This document shows positions 1-10,010 of a DNA stretch of 22,951 nt, in pieces. The position numbers were made by a program, and so were the translations under genes. This DNA is from Trichosphaerium sp. ATCC 40318. Its lineage: Eukaryota > Discosea > Flabellinia > Trichosidae. The notes beneath the pieces were generated by a model, which worked only from the letters and a program-made list of their open reading frames with translations, did no database searches and had not been told where the DNA came from. Location of the stretch: NCBI GenBank assembly GCA_038496445.1, contig JALMLS010000229.1:1-22951 (forward strand). Direction: 5' to 3'. Position 1 is the first letter of the stretch; the number at the start of each line of letters is the position of its first letter.

Positions 1-540
1 GGGCTTTCGAAAGCACCCATTTAGCATTCAGTGCTTTTTTACAACTCTTTTTTGTTGCAAAAATTTTTGTTTTTCCAAACAACTAAATAGGTCTCGGTAA
101 GTAACCATGTTATTGTATCTCTTTTTTGCACATACTTTTTAATAGCTTACTTTTTCTTTTTTTTCTTCTATGATGAGGGTCATTTCGTCTGCACTACCAA
201 AGTAATTGGAAACGTTTGTTATTGGCAGTGTACGATTCATTGCTTGCACTTCAAATTTAACAGACTTAAAGAGTGTTCAGATATCAGACATCACTTACGG
301 CTAAATTGTCTCCAGAGAGATAAACAAAAAAGAGAATGCTCAGCAAATTCAGCTTCAAAAAAAAGCGAAATTTTGCTAAAAGCACAGTTCACGTGCTCTG
401 GTGACCGAAATAAGCCAACTTTTCTTGATTTCGAGTTGTCCTTGTTCGTAATTAGCTCCAACAAGTGTCAACCAACCCCACGTGTACCCCAGTGCTGTGT
501 GGCTTTTCTGTAAATTACACCAACAGCAAAAATCTCGTTA
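1..540. other. Intergenic, no supported gene
   Basis: I see no gene I can support here. The longest open stretch (244-513, plus strand) starts at TTG, has no ATG, no recognisable motif and no clear splice partner. A 12 bp palindrome GCTTTCGAAAGC lies at 3-14. Two CACGTG hexamers lie near 390 and 479. The short piece around 451-480 resembles 3800-3830 (a GCTCCAA followed by GTCAACCAAC), so part of this region may be related to the sequence upstream of copy B. Confidence 0.4.
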
Positions 541-720
541 TAAAAGCTGAGTAGCAACAAATAGTTTAAAGCCTTTCGTTTTTGCTGCGCTGAAAGCCAC
601 AACTTAGTGTTTTTATTTGAATACGTGATCTAGAACGCAAATTAACCTAGCGAAAACTATTGAAGTAAATCTACAATCTGTGTCACGTGAATAAGTCAAT
701 GCCATAAACACAGACAAGTA

Positions 721-2613
721 ATGGAAGCATACAACGTCTTGGTATTGCGAAAGGTTGATTTGGCACTTTTGACTAGCATCTAAGCCGTTTGTTTAGAAAA
801 AACAGATTCTTGAAGATATATTGGCTTGGCAGATCAGAAAACAACCTAGTTTCGCGTCTACATCAATATTGGAAGCATGTCAACAGTACGTGAAACTTAT
901 CGCTCTTCATTTGTTCTCAAAGCTACAACAAACGATTTACAGTTCTTGCGACAGCCTAACAAAAACGTTTAACTTTTAGTGTGCATCAATACATCGTCTC
1001 TCACAATGATCCATTCATATCACTCCGATACAAGAAGCGTGGATCCAATTCTACCAATACCATCAGTTCCATAAACGCCAAGGGGATGACATTCACTAAC
1101 TTCACAGGTAGTAATGAATCAGAGATTCCAACAACTTCTATTGTTTGAAATAACCTTGTTCCTTTGTTCTTTAGAGCTACCAACTGAGATTGTGTGGCAC
1201 GTGATAAGCTTTCTAGATGACAAATGTATTCTCGCGATATCACAAACAGCAAAGCCGTATGCGAAGTATTGCCAAAGTCAATTCACATGGCTCTTTGAAG
1301 TCAGTAGAGTAAGTAGGGCTATTTTTTATACTCTGTACTATTATCTGTTTATGACTTACTATTGATTTATCAAGAGCAGAGCTAGAACATACGTATTCTT
1401 AAACAAGTATTACAAAGCTGGTTTGAATCCATACACGGTTCAGAAGACACTCTCCAAACTAAAATACACAAACCGCATGAAGAAAAGAATGAAACAACAA
1501 AACTTAACTGACCGAACAATCTATGCTCACCTTAAAAAACAGCAGTATATACAGAATATCGTTTTCCTTGGCGACAATGTACACATGTGCATGGGAGGAT
1601 TTGCAAGGTCGATAGTGACACCAGACTTTTCTCCATTCAAGAAATGTATTCAAAAGTACACACTGTCTGTTACTTTGAAGGCATCAAAACACAATCCTCA
1701 GGTATCGAACAACACCTTTTTAAACTTACACCACAACTTACACGTGATATCTAGAGTAAATGTGCAAAGGCAATCAAATCTTCAGTTGCTCAAAAACTGA
1801 TTGCTGAAGGCCTTGATACAATTGATGTTGAGGATGATGAGCGAGCCAAATAGTACGGGTTTTCTGTTTTTTCTTGGATGCCATGGTGTTTGTACTAACA
1901 ATGTGATAGTTTCGAAGAAGCTGCTTCAACGATACTGGATAAAGAATACATAGTGATACCAGAACATATTGAAAACATGCCTTGTACACTCCTGCATACT
2001 GATAAGCCCGTTGAATACATTAGCTATATGGAAAGAACTAGCTATCGGTAAGAACAAAAGCTGATATTGATAGGGTTTATATTTTGTAGATTTAAAATGT
2101 ACCCTTCAATATCTCGCACACTATTCGAAAAGCTTTCCATGTTGTACAAGATTGTTGCTTAATATTCTACAACATTGTACTTGGTGAATACCGTGTACCT
2201 GATCCTATCTTTGGCACAAAACTACACAAATCAATACATGAGTTCTCGCTGTGGTGTAATCCTTGATAAAACTCAAATTTTTAGGATCGCTATATTTATC
2301 TATAAAGACGACATTTAATACCTAGTGAGTTCTGTGAGAAGTTCCAGATTGCCCTCAAGGTAATCATATACTCCTCGTTTTGGGAATGGAACTAACACTT
2401 TCTTTCTAGCCACAACGGAGTCTATTTTTGAGTACCTACTGGCGTTATTCACTTCATATGATAAAAGGAGCACACTTAGATGATGATACCCATATATTGA
2501 CTACAGTAAACTCATATTTCATTACTACTCATTCTTGACTTCAAAGACAACTGTGATAAAGCTATCAGACAAATGCTGCTTTCCTCAGCTTTAGGCTATT
2601 AGGATAAATGGAA
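721..2613 (+). pseudogene. F-box-like family gene, copy A, 3' end decayed
   Basis: Paralogue of the intact gene at 4292-6241, with the same exon order. Exons 1-7 are open: 721-753, 797-885, 980-1107, 1175-1308, 1375-1701, 1755-1852 and 1910-2047. All have GT...AG introns and phases that match copy B. The F-box-like motif (LPTEIVWHVISFLDD) is encoded by exon 4. Exon 8, from 2090, has lost one base near 2131 relative to copy B, which brings in a stop about 10 codons later. It carries further small deletions around 2260, 2315 and 2343. Exon 9 (from about 2411) is also damaged and its end is approximate. Either this is a pseudogene or it makes a truncated protein of roughly 330-340 residues. Start chosen by homology: the ATG opens the conserved MEAY...LRK peptide. 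Function beyond the F-box-like segment is not recognised. Confidence 0.75.
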
Positions 2614-2618
2614 TTAAT

Positions 2619-3004
2619 TGTTACGAAGTTAAAACCAATATTAATAAAGACTTATGCTTACTCATATTTTGACATCTTGAGCGTTTAAATTGATCAGCAC
2701 TTCTAGAAGTTTATAAAAGTTTGTAACAGCAGAGCCCATATTTACTATTGACGCCATGCTAGCAATATACCTGCGACAAAAAGTTAAGCATTAGGACATA
2801 CCAAGTACAATAGCAGTCGAGTACTACGTGCAACTTTGTTCTTCTGTGGGTCATTATTGATGACCTACTTTCTCAAGAAAATTGCCAAGCCAGGTCTCTC
2901 CCCCTTGTCTTGAGCTTGGGGCGAGAAGTAGTATTACAGTGCGCTAGTTCTATCAAAACTGACAAGTCTAGGTCTAAATAGAAATAGAAACTGGCAAAAC
3001 TTCT
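2619..3004 (+). repeat. Duplicated 3' flank of copy A (partner 6241-6618)
   Basis: This segment repeats, in the same orientation and with scattered small differences, the sequence after copy B. Both begin around TTGTTACGAAGTTAAAACC and carry the AATAAA. Similarity stops abruptly after GCAAAACTTCT: here the next bases begin the 460 bp inverted-repeat element, while at 6619 they do not. This shows that the duplicated unit was about 2.5 kb and included promoter, gene and 3' flank. It also marks the insertion point of the element at 3005. Confidence 0.8.
2643..2648 (+). terminator. Polyadenylation signal AATAAA, copy A
   Basis: AATAAA lies just after the decayed last exon of copy A. The same sequence context occurs after copy B (6267-6272), so the whole 3' flank was duplicated with the gene. 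Confidence 0.6.
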
Positions 3005-3464
3005 ATTGTCTGGTTCATTCAAGTTTTGAGACAGACTGACTTTTAGCAAAAAAAATCCAGTTTCTGCCCGATCTGTCAGATCTGACGGATTTGACACTTC
3101 TGACAGATCTTGCAAATTGTCATTTTTTAAATGTGAACTCGCCTGTCGAGTGAATCCAACCTTTCAAACCCACGTGATTTAACAAACCCCATAGCAAAAA
3201 ATTTTATTTACATATTTGACACCTAGCGGCGTTTACAAAGCCTACAGCAACGCTGGTGGTGTTTTGGGGCGGTTTTGACTTTGTTAAACCTTCATTGCTA
3301 TTTGGATGCTACCACAGCCCTCTTTTTAGCGTGGGGTAGGCCTAGCGTAGCGTTAGTAAGTTATACACGTACGTTGATTTTTGAAGTAAAACATACAGTA
3401 AACAGTGTTTGAGGCATTCATACCGTGTTTGGCGGTAATGCGATAGCTTTGTAGGACATCATAC
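3005..3464 (-). repeat. Left arm of 460 bp inverted repeat (partner 7732-8201)
   Basis: Reads as the reverse complement of 7732-8201 with scattered substitutions and small indels. The outer end is ATTGTCTGGTTCATTCAAG here and matches the complement of the right arm's outer end. The arm holds a cluster of CTGACAGATC-type motifs, including the perfect palindrome GTCAGATCTGAC at 3075-3086 and a 10 bp stem pairing 3070-3079 with 3100-3109. No coding sequence is recognised. The two arms could be terminal repeats of one element, or two independent insertions of the same repeat in opposite directions. Confidence 0.85.
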
Positions 3465-3787
3465 AATCAAGCAATTCACACTTTGCACGGGGAAACCCAA
3501 ATATGTAGAACTTTGTCAAAAAAAAGTCGAAAATTCGGCACACTAACTATCCTATATTATGCCATAGGAACTATTTAGAAAGCCCCCTTCAGGGGGGGGT
3601 TGGGGGGGCAGAGCCTAGCGGCGACTGAGCGCCATAACCCAGTTGTCTCCCTTTGTGGCGAACAGTTCAATATCACTTTGACATTTTTTCGACTTTTTTT
3701 TCGACATTTTAGTACACACCTTTGCATGTAATAATAACATTGCGCTTCCGTTGTCTTTTGTTATACCATTTTATGGATTCTAACTAG
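3465..3787. other. Spacer with inverted A/T tracts and a G-run pair
   Basis: No gene seen. GTC-A8-GTCGAAAA near 3518-3535 is mirrored by TTTTTTCGAC-T8-CGAC near 3684-3706, forming roughly 24 bp imperfect inverted repeats around a ~150 bp core. This may be a small hairpin or MITE-like insertion. The core carries C5, then G8-TT-G7 at about 3592-3608, an unusual GC-rich patch in AT-rich DNA that could fold into a quadruplex or a C/G hairpin. Confidence 0.5.
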
Positions 3788-3980
3788 GCCAACAACTCAG
3801 GCTCCAATAGCGTCAACCAACAAACCCGCCACCACAACAAACCAACCGATGACAAGGGACCGATATCCGTGCCATCGCTAACTTCATCAGCCAACAGCCT
3901 CGAGTGTACACGTTGTATCTACTGTTGTATTCCGTCATCTTTTATTGCACATGGAGTTCAGGTCCAAAGACCAAGTAGAT
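3788..3980 (+). other. Possible orphan internal exon
   Basis: A GC-richer 193 nt stretch is open in one frame for about 64 codons. It is framed by a good acceptor (TTCTAACTAG) and a good donor (GAT|GTAAGAAG). The peptide is rich in Asn, Gln, Thr and Ser and then has a Cys cluster (CTRCIYCC). I do not recognise it. No partner exon is evident: upstream is the inverted-repeat element and downstream the copy B promoter. It may be a remnant of a gene broken by the local duplications. Confidence 0.3.
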
Positions 3981-4004
3981 GTAAGAAGAATTTCGTTACT
4001 AGCA

Positions 4005-4291
4005 TAAAAGCTGATTAGCAACAAATATTTTACAGCTTTTCGTTTTTGCTGCGCTGAAAGCCCACAACTTACTGTGTTTTTATATGAATACGCGAAAAAA
4101 TTTAGCGAACAAACTTATCACGTGATCTAGAACGCAAATATCCGAAAGAGAAAACTAAAATTGGAGTAAAAGTGCAGCAAATCTACAAAGGGACGCAAAT
4201 ACCAAAAGAGAATTAAATTGAAGTAAAAGTGCAGTAAATCTACAATCTTGTGTGTACAAATAAAGTCAATACCACAAACCACAGTCAAGTA
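4005..4291 (+). promoter_or_regulatory. Promoter region of copy B, shared with copies A and C
   Basis: Related sequence precedes copy A (about 541-720) and, in part, copy C (about 6640-6770). Shared elements are a TTTTTGCTGCGCTGAAAG block and a CACGTG in a TATCACGTGATCTAG context. In copy B a block of about 55-60 bp is tandemly duplicated (about 4132-4188 and 4194-4246, each starting ACGCAAATA and ending AAATCTACAA). Conservation upstream of all three copies suggests this is the 5' regulatory region and leader. CACGTG is the core E-box bound by bHLH-ZIP factors in eukaryotes, but its role here is inferred. Confidence 0.5.
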
Positions 4292-6241
4292 ATGGAAGCA
4301 TACGACATCTTGGTTTTGCGAAAGGTTGTTTTTGATGTACTTGAGACATGGATCTAAGCCGTTTGTTTAGAAAAAACAGATTCTTGAAGATATATTGGCT
4401 TGGCAGGTCAAAAAACAACCTAGTTTCGCGTCTACATCGATATTGGAAGCATGTCAACAGTACGTAACGCTTGTTCGTTATTCAATCTCAAAGATATACC
4501 GCATACACATTAATATGCGTGTTTTATACTATTTACAGTTCTTGCGACAGCCTAACAAAAACGTTTAACTTTTAGTGTGCATCAATACATCGTCTCTCAC
4601 AATGATCCATTCATATCACTCCGATACAAGAAGCGCATACACAATTCCACCAATACCATCAGTTCCATAAACGCCAAGGGGATGACATTCACTAACTTCA
4701 CAGGTAGTAATGAATCAGAGATTCCAACAACTTCTATTGTTTGAAATAACTTTGATATGTAGAGCTACCAACTGAGATTGTATGGCATGTGATAAGCTTT
4801 CTAGATGACAAATGTATTCTCACGATATCACAAACAGCAAAGCCGTATGCGAAGTATTGCCAGAGTCAATTCACATGGCTCTTAGAAGTCAGTAGAGTAA
4901 GTAGGGCTATTTTTTTGATACTCTGTACTATTATTTGTTTATGACTTACTGTTGATTTATCAAGAGCAGATCTAGAACATATACATTTTTAAACAAGTAT
5001 TATAAAGCTGGTTTGAATCCATACACGGTTCAGAAGACACTTCCCAAACTAAAGTACACAAACCACATGAAGAAAAGAATGAAACAACAAAACTTAACTG
5101 ACCGAACAATCCACAAACAACTTAAATCAGTAAACAAGCAGATAGATCACACTCTAGATGTCATTTTCCTTGGCAACGTGCACATGTGTCTTGGAGGATT
5201 TGCAAGGTCGATAGTGACACCAGACTTTTCTCCATTCAAGAAATGTATTCAAAAGTACACACTTTCTGTTGCTTTGAAGGCATCAAAACACAATCCTCAG
5301 GTATCGAACAACACCTTTTTTTAACTTACACCACAACTTACACGTGACATCTAGAGTAAATGTGCAAAGGCAATCAAATCTTCAGTTGCTCAAGAACTGA
5401 TTGCTGAAGGCCTTGATACAATTGATGTTGAGGATGATGAGCGAGCCAAATAGTACAGTTTTCTGTTTTTTCTTTGATTGCTATGTGTTTGTCTCACTAA
5501 CAATGTGATAGTTTCGAAGAAGCTGCTTCAACGATACTGGATAAAGAATACATAGTGTTACCAGAACATATTGAAAACATGCCTTGTACACTCCTGCATA
5601 CTGATAAGCCCATTGAATATATTAGTAAAATCAAATTTACTAGCTATCGGTAAGAACAAAAGCTGATATTGATAGGACTTTATACCTTTTTATAGATTTA
5701 CAATGTACCCTTCAATATCTCGCACACTATTCCGAAAAGCTTCCCATGTTGTACAAGATTGTTGCTCAATATTCTACAACATTGTACTTGGTGAATACCG
5801 TGTACTTGATCCTATCTTTGGCACAAAACTACACAAATCAATACATGAGTTCTCGTTGTGGTGTAACATCCTTGATAAAACTCAAATTTGTAGGATGGCT
5901 ATATTTATCTACAAAGACGACCATTTCATACCTACTGAGTTCTATGAGAAGTTCCCAGATTGCCCTCAAGGTAATCACTTACTCCTTAACCCCTTTTGGA
6001 TTCACACACTTGTTTCACTTACGCTTTCTTTGTAGTCACAATCAAGTCAATATTTAATTATCTAGTAAGATTATTCACTTCTCATATGATAAAAGGAGCA
6101 TACTTAGATGATGATAGAGATATATTGAGTAAAGCAAACTCATATTTTCATTACTACTCAATTCTTGACTTCAATGACAACTGTGATAAAGCTTGCAGAG
6201 AAGTGATGGTTTCCTTAGCTTTCTTAGCTTCAGGGTGGTAA
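4292..6241 (+). CDS. F-box-like protein, intact copy B, nine exons
   Basis: Exons join(4292-4324, 4371-4459, 4576-4703, 4763-4896, 4965-5300, 5355-5452, 5512-5649, 5696-5970, 6036-6241) give one open frame of 478 codons plus stop. All introns are GT...AG with matching phases and are mostly 46-68 nt (the second is 116 nt). Residues 84-128, encoded by exon 4, resemble an F-box (ELPTEIVWHVISFLDD, then KPYAKYCQSQFTW). F-box proteins bind Skp1 and bring substrates to SCF ubiquitin ligases; that role here is inferred from this motif only. The F-box is internal, after about 83 residues of unknown fold, and residues 129-478 match nothing I recognise: no leucine-rich, WD or Kelch repeats, signal peptide or membrane helix. 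A highly basic patch (KKRMKQQN) lies in exon 5. The start ATG is conserved with copy A. Copies A and C are degraded relatives, so this is probably the family's working member here. Confidence 0.8.
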
Positions 6242-6618
6242 TTGTTACGAAGTTAAAACCAATATTAATAAAGACTTATGCTTACTCATATTTTGACATC
6301 TTGAGCGTTTAAATTGATCAGCACTTCTAGAAGTTTATAAAAGTTTGTAACAGCAGAGCCCATATTTACTATTGACGCCATGCTAGCAATATACCTGCGA
6401 CGAAAAGGTAAGCATTAGTACGTACCAAGTACAATAGCAGTCGAGTACTTAACGTGCAACTATGTTCTTCTGTGGGTCACTGTCGATGGCTTACTTTCTC
6501 AAGAAAATTGCCAAGCCAGGTCTCACCCTTGTCTTGAGCTTGGGGGAAGAAGTAGTGTTACACTGTGCTAGTCCTAGGTCTGATAAACATTTAATTTGAT
6601 AGGCAAAACTTCTAATTG
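6241..6618 (+). repeat. Duplicated 3' flank of copy B (partner 2619-3004)
   Basis: Direct repeat of the copy A 3' flank. It ends at AGGCAAAACTTCT and then continues as AATTGGTGCC, which gives the uninterrupted version of the site where the 460 bp element sits at 3005. Confidence 0.8.
6267..6272 (+). terminator. Polyadenylation signal AATAAA, copy B
   Basis: AATAAA begins 26 nt after the TAA stop of copy B, in a context duplicated from the one after copy A. Confidence 0.65.
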
Positions 6619-6798
6619 GTGCCCAAACAATGTATAACTTATGTTTTAACAGGAACACGTGCGATATAATCTACACTAAAGCCTATCACGTGATAAAGCA
6701 TTTACAAAGGGACGCAAATACCCGAAAGAGAGAAAACTAAAATTGAAGTAAATCGACAATCTTGTTTTTGATGCACTTGAGACTAGCTGTTTGTGAAG

Positions 6799-7398
6799 AA
6801 AAAACAGATTCTTGAAGATATATTGGCTTGGCAGGTTAGTACACGACCTAATTTTGCGTCTACATCGATATTGGAAGCATGTCAACAGTATGTGAAGCTT
6901 ATCGCGCTTTATTTGCTCTCAAAGCTACAACAAACGATTTATTGCGTGTTTCGCCTTTACAGTTTTCTTGCGAATAAGCAAATTAAACCGTTTATTTTAG
7001 TGTTCATCAATACATCATCTCTCACAACGATCCATTCATATCACTCCGATCCAAAAAGCGTGTACATAATTCCACCAGTTCCATAAACGCCAAGGGGACG
7101 ACATTCACTAACTTCACAGGTAATGAATCAGAGATTCCAACAACTTCTGCTGTTTGAAGACGACTCAAGGTACATATACCTTTTGAATGGAACTAACACT
7201 TTCTTTCTAGCCACAACGGACTCTAGTTTTGAGTACCTATGTTCACTTCATATGATAAAAGGAGCATACTTAGATGATGATACCAGTACATTGACTACAG
7301 CAAACTCATATTTTCATTACTACTCAATTTTGACTTCAATGTCAACTTTTCTGTTTTCAACACGCAATGTTGTACAGAGCCTAGATGTGGCTGGTTAG
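6799..7398 (+). pseudogene. F-box-like family gene, copy C, internal deletion
   Basis: Only exons 2, 3 and 9 of the family remain. Exon 1 (start codon and MEAY...LRK) is missing: the sequence jumps from the leader (CAATCTTG) into intron 1 (TTTTTGATGCACTTGAGAC). Exon 2 and its following intron are recognisable from 6799, and exon 3 from about 7003. The copy then jumps, around 7160, from inside intron 3 to the last bases of exon 8, so the F-box-coding exon 4 and exons 5-8 are lost. Exon 9 begins about 7211 and ends with a new stop at 7396-7398, with a C-terminus different from copy B. Without a start codon or F-box it is almost certainly non-functional. Its intron 8 end resembles copy A more than copy B, suggesting derivation from, or exchange with, copy A. 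Confidence 0.75.
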
Positions 7399-7731
7399 GA
7401 CAGAAATGTATTGGTAATTATTTATTACATTATTGTCTGCCTCATCAAGTTTTTACTAATATTTTCTAGAAAGTGAGTTTTTAACACTTTAGCATCTAGC
7501 AAGATCTGACACTTCTGTCAAATGGTGTAGATCTATCACAATGTGAACTATTTGTGTTATAATGTTGTCCTTCATTGTATGACTTAGGTACCTTACGGTA
7601 AGTGATAGCAAAATTTTCAATGTAAGTTTCAACAGACCATGGAAGGTGATCGCAGTATTTTACCTACGCCAACTGTACACGGTACGATCAAACCACAGAG
7701 GTGTTCAATGCGCTAAAAGCGAATTAAAAAG
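7399..7731. other. Intergenic between copy C and right inverted-repeat arm
   Basis: No gene seen. A short piece at about 7500-7545 (AGATCTGACACTTCTGTC) resembles the CTGACAGATC motif cluster of the inverted-repeat arms, so a fragment of that element may lie here. Confidence 0.4.
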
Positions 7732-8201
7732 GTATGATGTCCTACAAAGCTATCGTATTACCGCCAAACACGGTATGAATGCCTCAAACACTGTTTGCTG
7801 TATGTTTTGCTTCAAAAAATCAACGTACGTGTGTAACTTACTAGCGTACGCTAGCGCCTACCCCACGCTAACAGAAGCGCTATGGTAGCATCCAGGCAGC
7901 AATGAAGGTGTAACAACGTCAAAACCGCCCCAAAACACCACCAGCGTTGCTGTAGGCTTTGTAAACGCCGCTAGGCGTCAAATATGTAAATAAAAAAGTT
8001 TGCTCTGGGGTTTGTTAAATCACGTGGGTTTGAAACGGTTGGATTCACTGGACAGGCGTGAGGGTAGATCACATTTTAAAAAATGACAATTTGCAAGATC
8101 TGTCAGAAGTGTCAAATCCGTCAGATCTGACAGATCGGGCAGAAACTGGATTTTTTTTGCTAAAAGTCAGTCTGTCTCAAAACTTGAATGAAACAGACAA
8201 T
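7732..8201 (+). repeat. Right arm of 460 bp inverted repeat (partner 3005-3464)
   Basis: Reverse-complement partner of 3005-3464. The outer end is CAGACAAT at 8194-8201. The outer flanks are ACTTCT (left) and ACTTGT (right), a 6 bp near match that is too weak to call a target-site duplication. An open frame at 7646-7888 runs partly inside this arm but has no family resemblance. The pair brackets the B and C gene copies, spanning 5.2 kb in all. Confidence 0.85.
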
Positions 8202-8894
8202 ACTTGTTTCGATTTGAGTCGGTTTTAGTTTTCACATGTACTGGCAGTACCTGTAATCTTTTTCCATGTTGTGTATCAGGACTAAATATCCCAACCATTA
8301 ATATCCACCAGGTCTTGATTCTGCGTATAATGGAGAACAAAAACAACCAAATGAAAGCCTTAGCCGTCGTTTGTATGTCTTCTTTTTGAGTCGTTTTCGA
8401 AAACATGCCACAAAGCCTTTACAGATCACATAGTTAAGTTGAATGTTTACGACTATCGCTTATTTTTAAGGCACGAAGGCCGACACCAAAATGTTGAGTT
8501 AGCGTTTATCATTTGTGCACTTTTGTTTTGGTTTATAAAACGCGCCTCTCATAGCATATCTATCACACGTGAGAGATGCTTTTCCGAGAATTTTTAAGAT
8601 GTTTTGCCCTAAGTTGGTAGTCACAACGAATGTAACTAATTCCAACCACTACTGAGTTAACCACTCATGGCAATAAGTGTCGCGATATTCGTAATGTGCT
8701 TAACTACAACTCGTACCTCGCACCTTTTCTCGTAACATAATTGGCGACTTGAAAGGATATTTGAACCATAAATATAAGTTAAAACAAAAGCCTGTGTTCC
8801 TGTTTAGTAATCTGCGAAACGACGCTTGCTACAAAAACACGTGTTTTTAGCGAATCTGCTTGACCGAGGCTGTTTGAAGATTACGCGGTATTTA
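8202..8894. other. Intergenic, no supported gene
   Basis: No gene seen on either strand. Short open stretches at 8167-8406 (minus) and 8204-8389 (plus) have no motif or splice context that I can support. One CACGTG lies near 8565 and another near 8839, about 55 bp before the proposed start of the next gene. Confidence 0.4.
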
Positions 8895-9586
8895 ATGTGC
8901 ATTTATAAACCCACACATCACGACAGCAAAAAGAAAGGTATTATTTTATTTTTAACACCACACACCTCGTTAACGAAAATACAAAAGATAAATAGCATTC
9001 CAGAAGGCCATCTTTGCTTATTAAACATCCCAGTTGAGCTACATTATTGTATCATCTATTTGGACTTTGAAGTTTATCTAAAGTGGCCACTGTTATCAAA
9101 ATACAGTGCTACAACAACACGATTCAATGATGACCTTAACAAACATGGTAAATGGTTACAACAAAGAAATTTTGGAAATCCTTACAAAACAAGCAAAAGA
9201 AGTCAAGTTTTTGTGAATGGTATCAAAGAAGGAGTGTACGAGGGTTGGTATAACGGCCAGTTATATGAACAAGGTAACTACTCAAACAATAAACTACATG
9301 GTGAATACAGTGGTACCGTAATGGTCAATTAAAGGCAGTATCACACTACACTGATGGTGAAAAGAATGGGGAACACAAGGAGTGGTACAGCAATGGTCAG
9401 CTATTTGTAAAATATGGGTTTGTCAGTGATAGAATAGAAGGAGAGTATAAATGTTGGCATGATAATGGTCAATTGTATTTCCATTATACTCAAATCAATG
9501 ATATGTTGCATGGGGAGTATAAAAAATGGAAAAAAAATGGTAAATTAGAAGATCATTGTCATTTTTTTTATGGTAAGAGAGAATGA
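8895..9586 (+). pseudogene. F-box-like + MORN_2 repeat gene, one frameshift
   Basis: The first ATG of the open frame is at 8895. About residues 35-75 look like a degenerate F-box (LCLLNIPVELHYCIIYLD). From about 9210 come tandem MORN_2-type units of the form G-x-Y-x-x-W-Y-x-N-G-Q-L. The frame closes at 9332 in the middle of a repeat, but the repeats continue in the next frame from 9311 (WYRNGQLKA) for at least three more units to the TGA at 9584-9586. A net one-base loss near 9305-9310 (GAATACAGTGGTACC) therefore breaks the gene, or is a sequencing error. A 66 nt in-frame segment at 8938-9003 has GT...AG ends and could be an intron. Known relatives with this F-box plus MORN layout occur in giant viruses and some protists. 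A substrate adaptor role is inferred only. Confidence 0.7.
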
Positions 9587-9656
9587 GAATATGCTCAGTG
9601 ATTACACTGGTCAAATAGTGAAACATTGTAATACATCTAAGGCAAAAGGCAGCGAC

Positions 9657-9662
9657 AATAAA
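9657..9662 (+). terminator. Polyadenylation signal AATAAA after MORN gene
   Basis: AATAAA lies 70 nt after the last stop of the MORN repeats. A second AATAAA on the same strand lies at 9837-9842. The stretch from there to 10010 holds no gene that I can see. Confidence 0.5.
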
Positions 9663-10010
9663 TCAACCCTGATAACCATACTAGAGAATGCGTTTACACC
9701 TTTAGTGTGCTTTTTAGTTCATAATCTCAAGTGAACCGCTGAAAGTTTATGCAAAACCAAATTATGCTCAGTAAGTTAAGAACAAAACAACAAAGCAGCA
9801 GTCTAAGCATTTTTTACTTTTCCTTGGTACAACTCGAATAAATCACAAAACAACCTATACTAAAATACAAGTATAGCATCATACTAATAGTTACAAATAG
9901 CAAGTGAAATGCAAGATGGTTTTGAGGTGAGTAAAAACGTTTAAATATTCTGAAAATACAATGCTACATTAGGATTATTTTACTTTACAATGATGTACTT
10001 TGCTTATTAA

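Noticed and set aside
244-513. Open frame of 89 codons
   Set aside because: TTG start, no motif, no splice context and no conservation visible.
7646-7888. Open frame of 80 codons overlapping the right 460 bp inverted-repeat arm
   Set aside because: It spans the element boundary and has no recognisable motif. I could not see it preserved in the other arm.
3005-8201. A complete DNA transposon with 460 bp terminal repeats
   Set aside because: No transposase and no convincing target-site duplication. The right outer flank does not continue the empty-site sequence seen at 6619. Kept only as a possibility.
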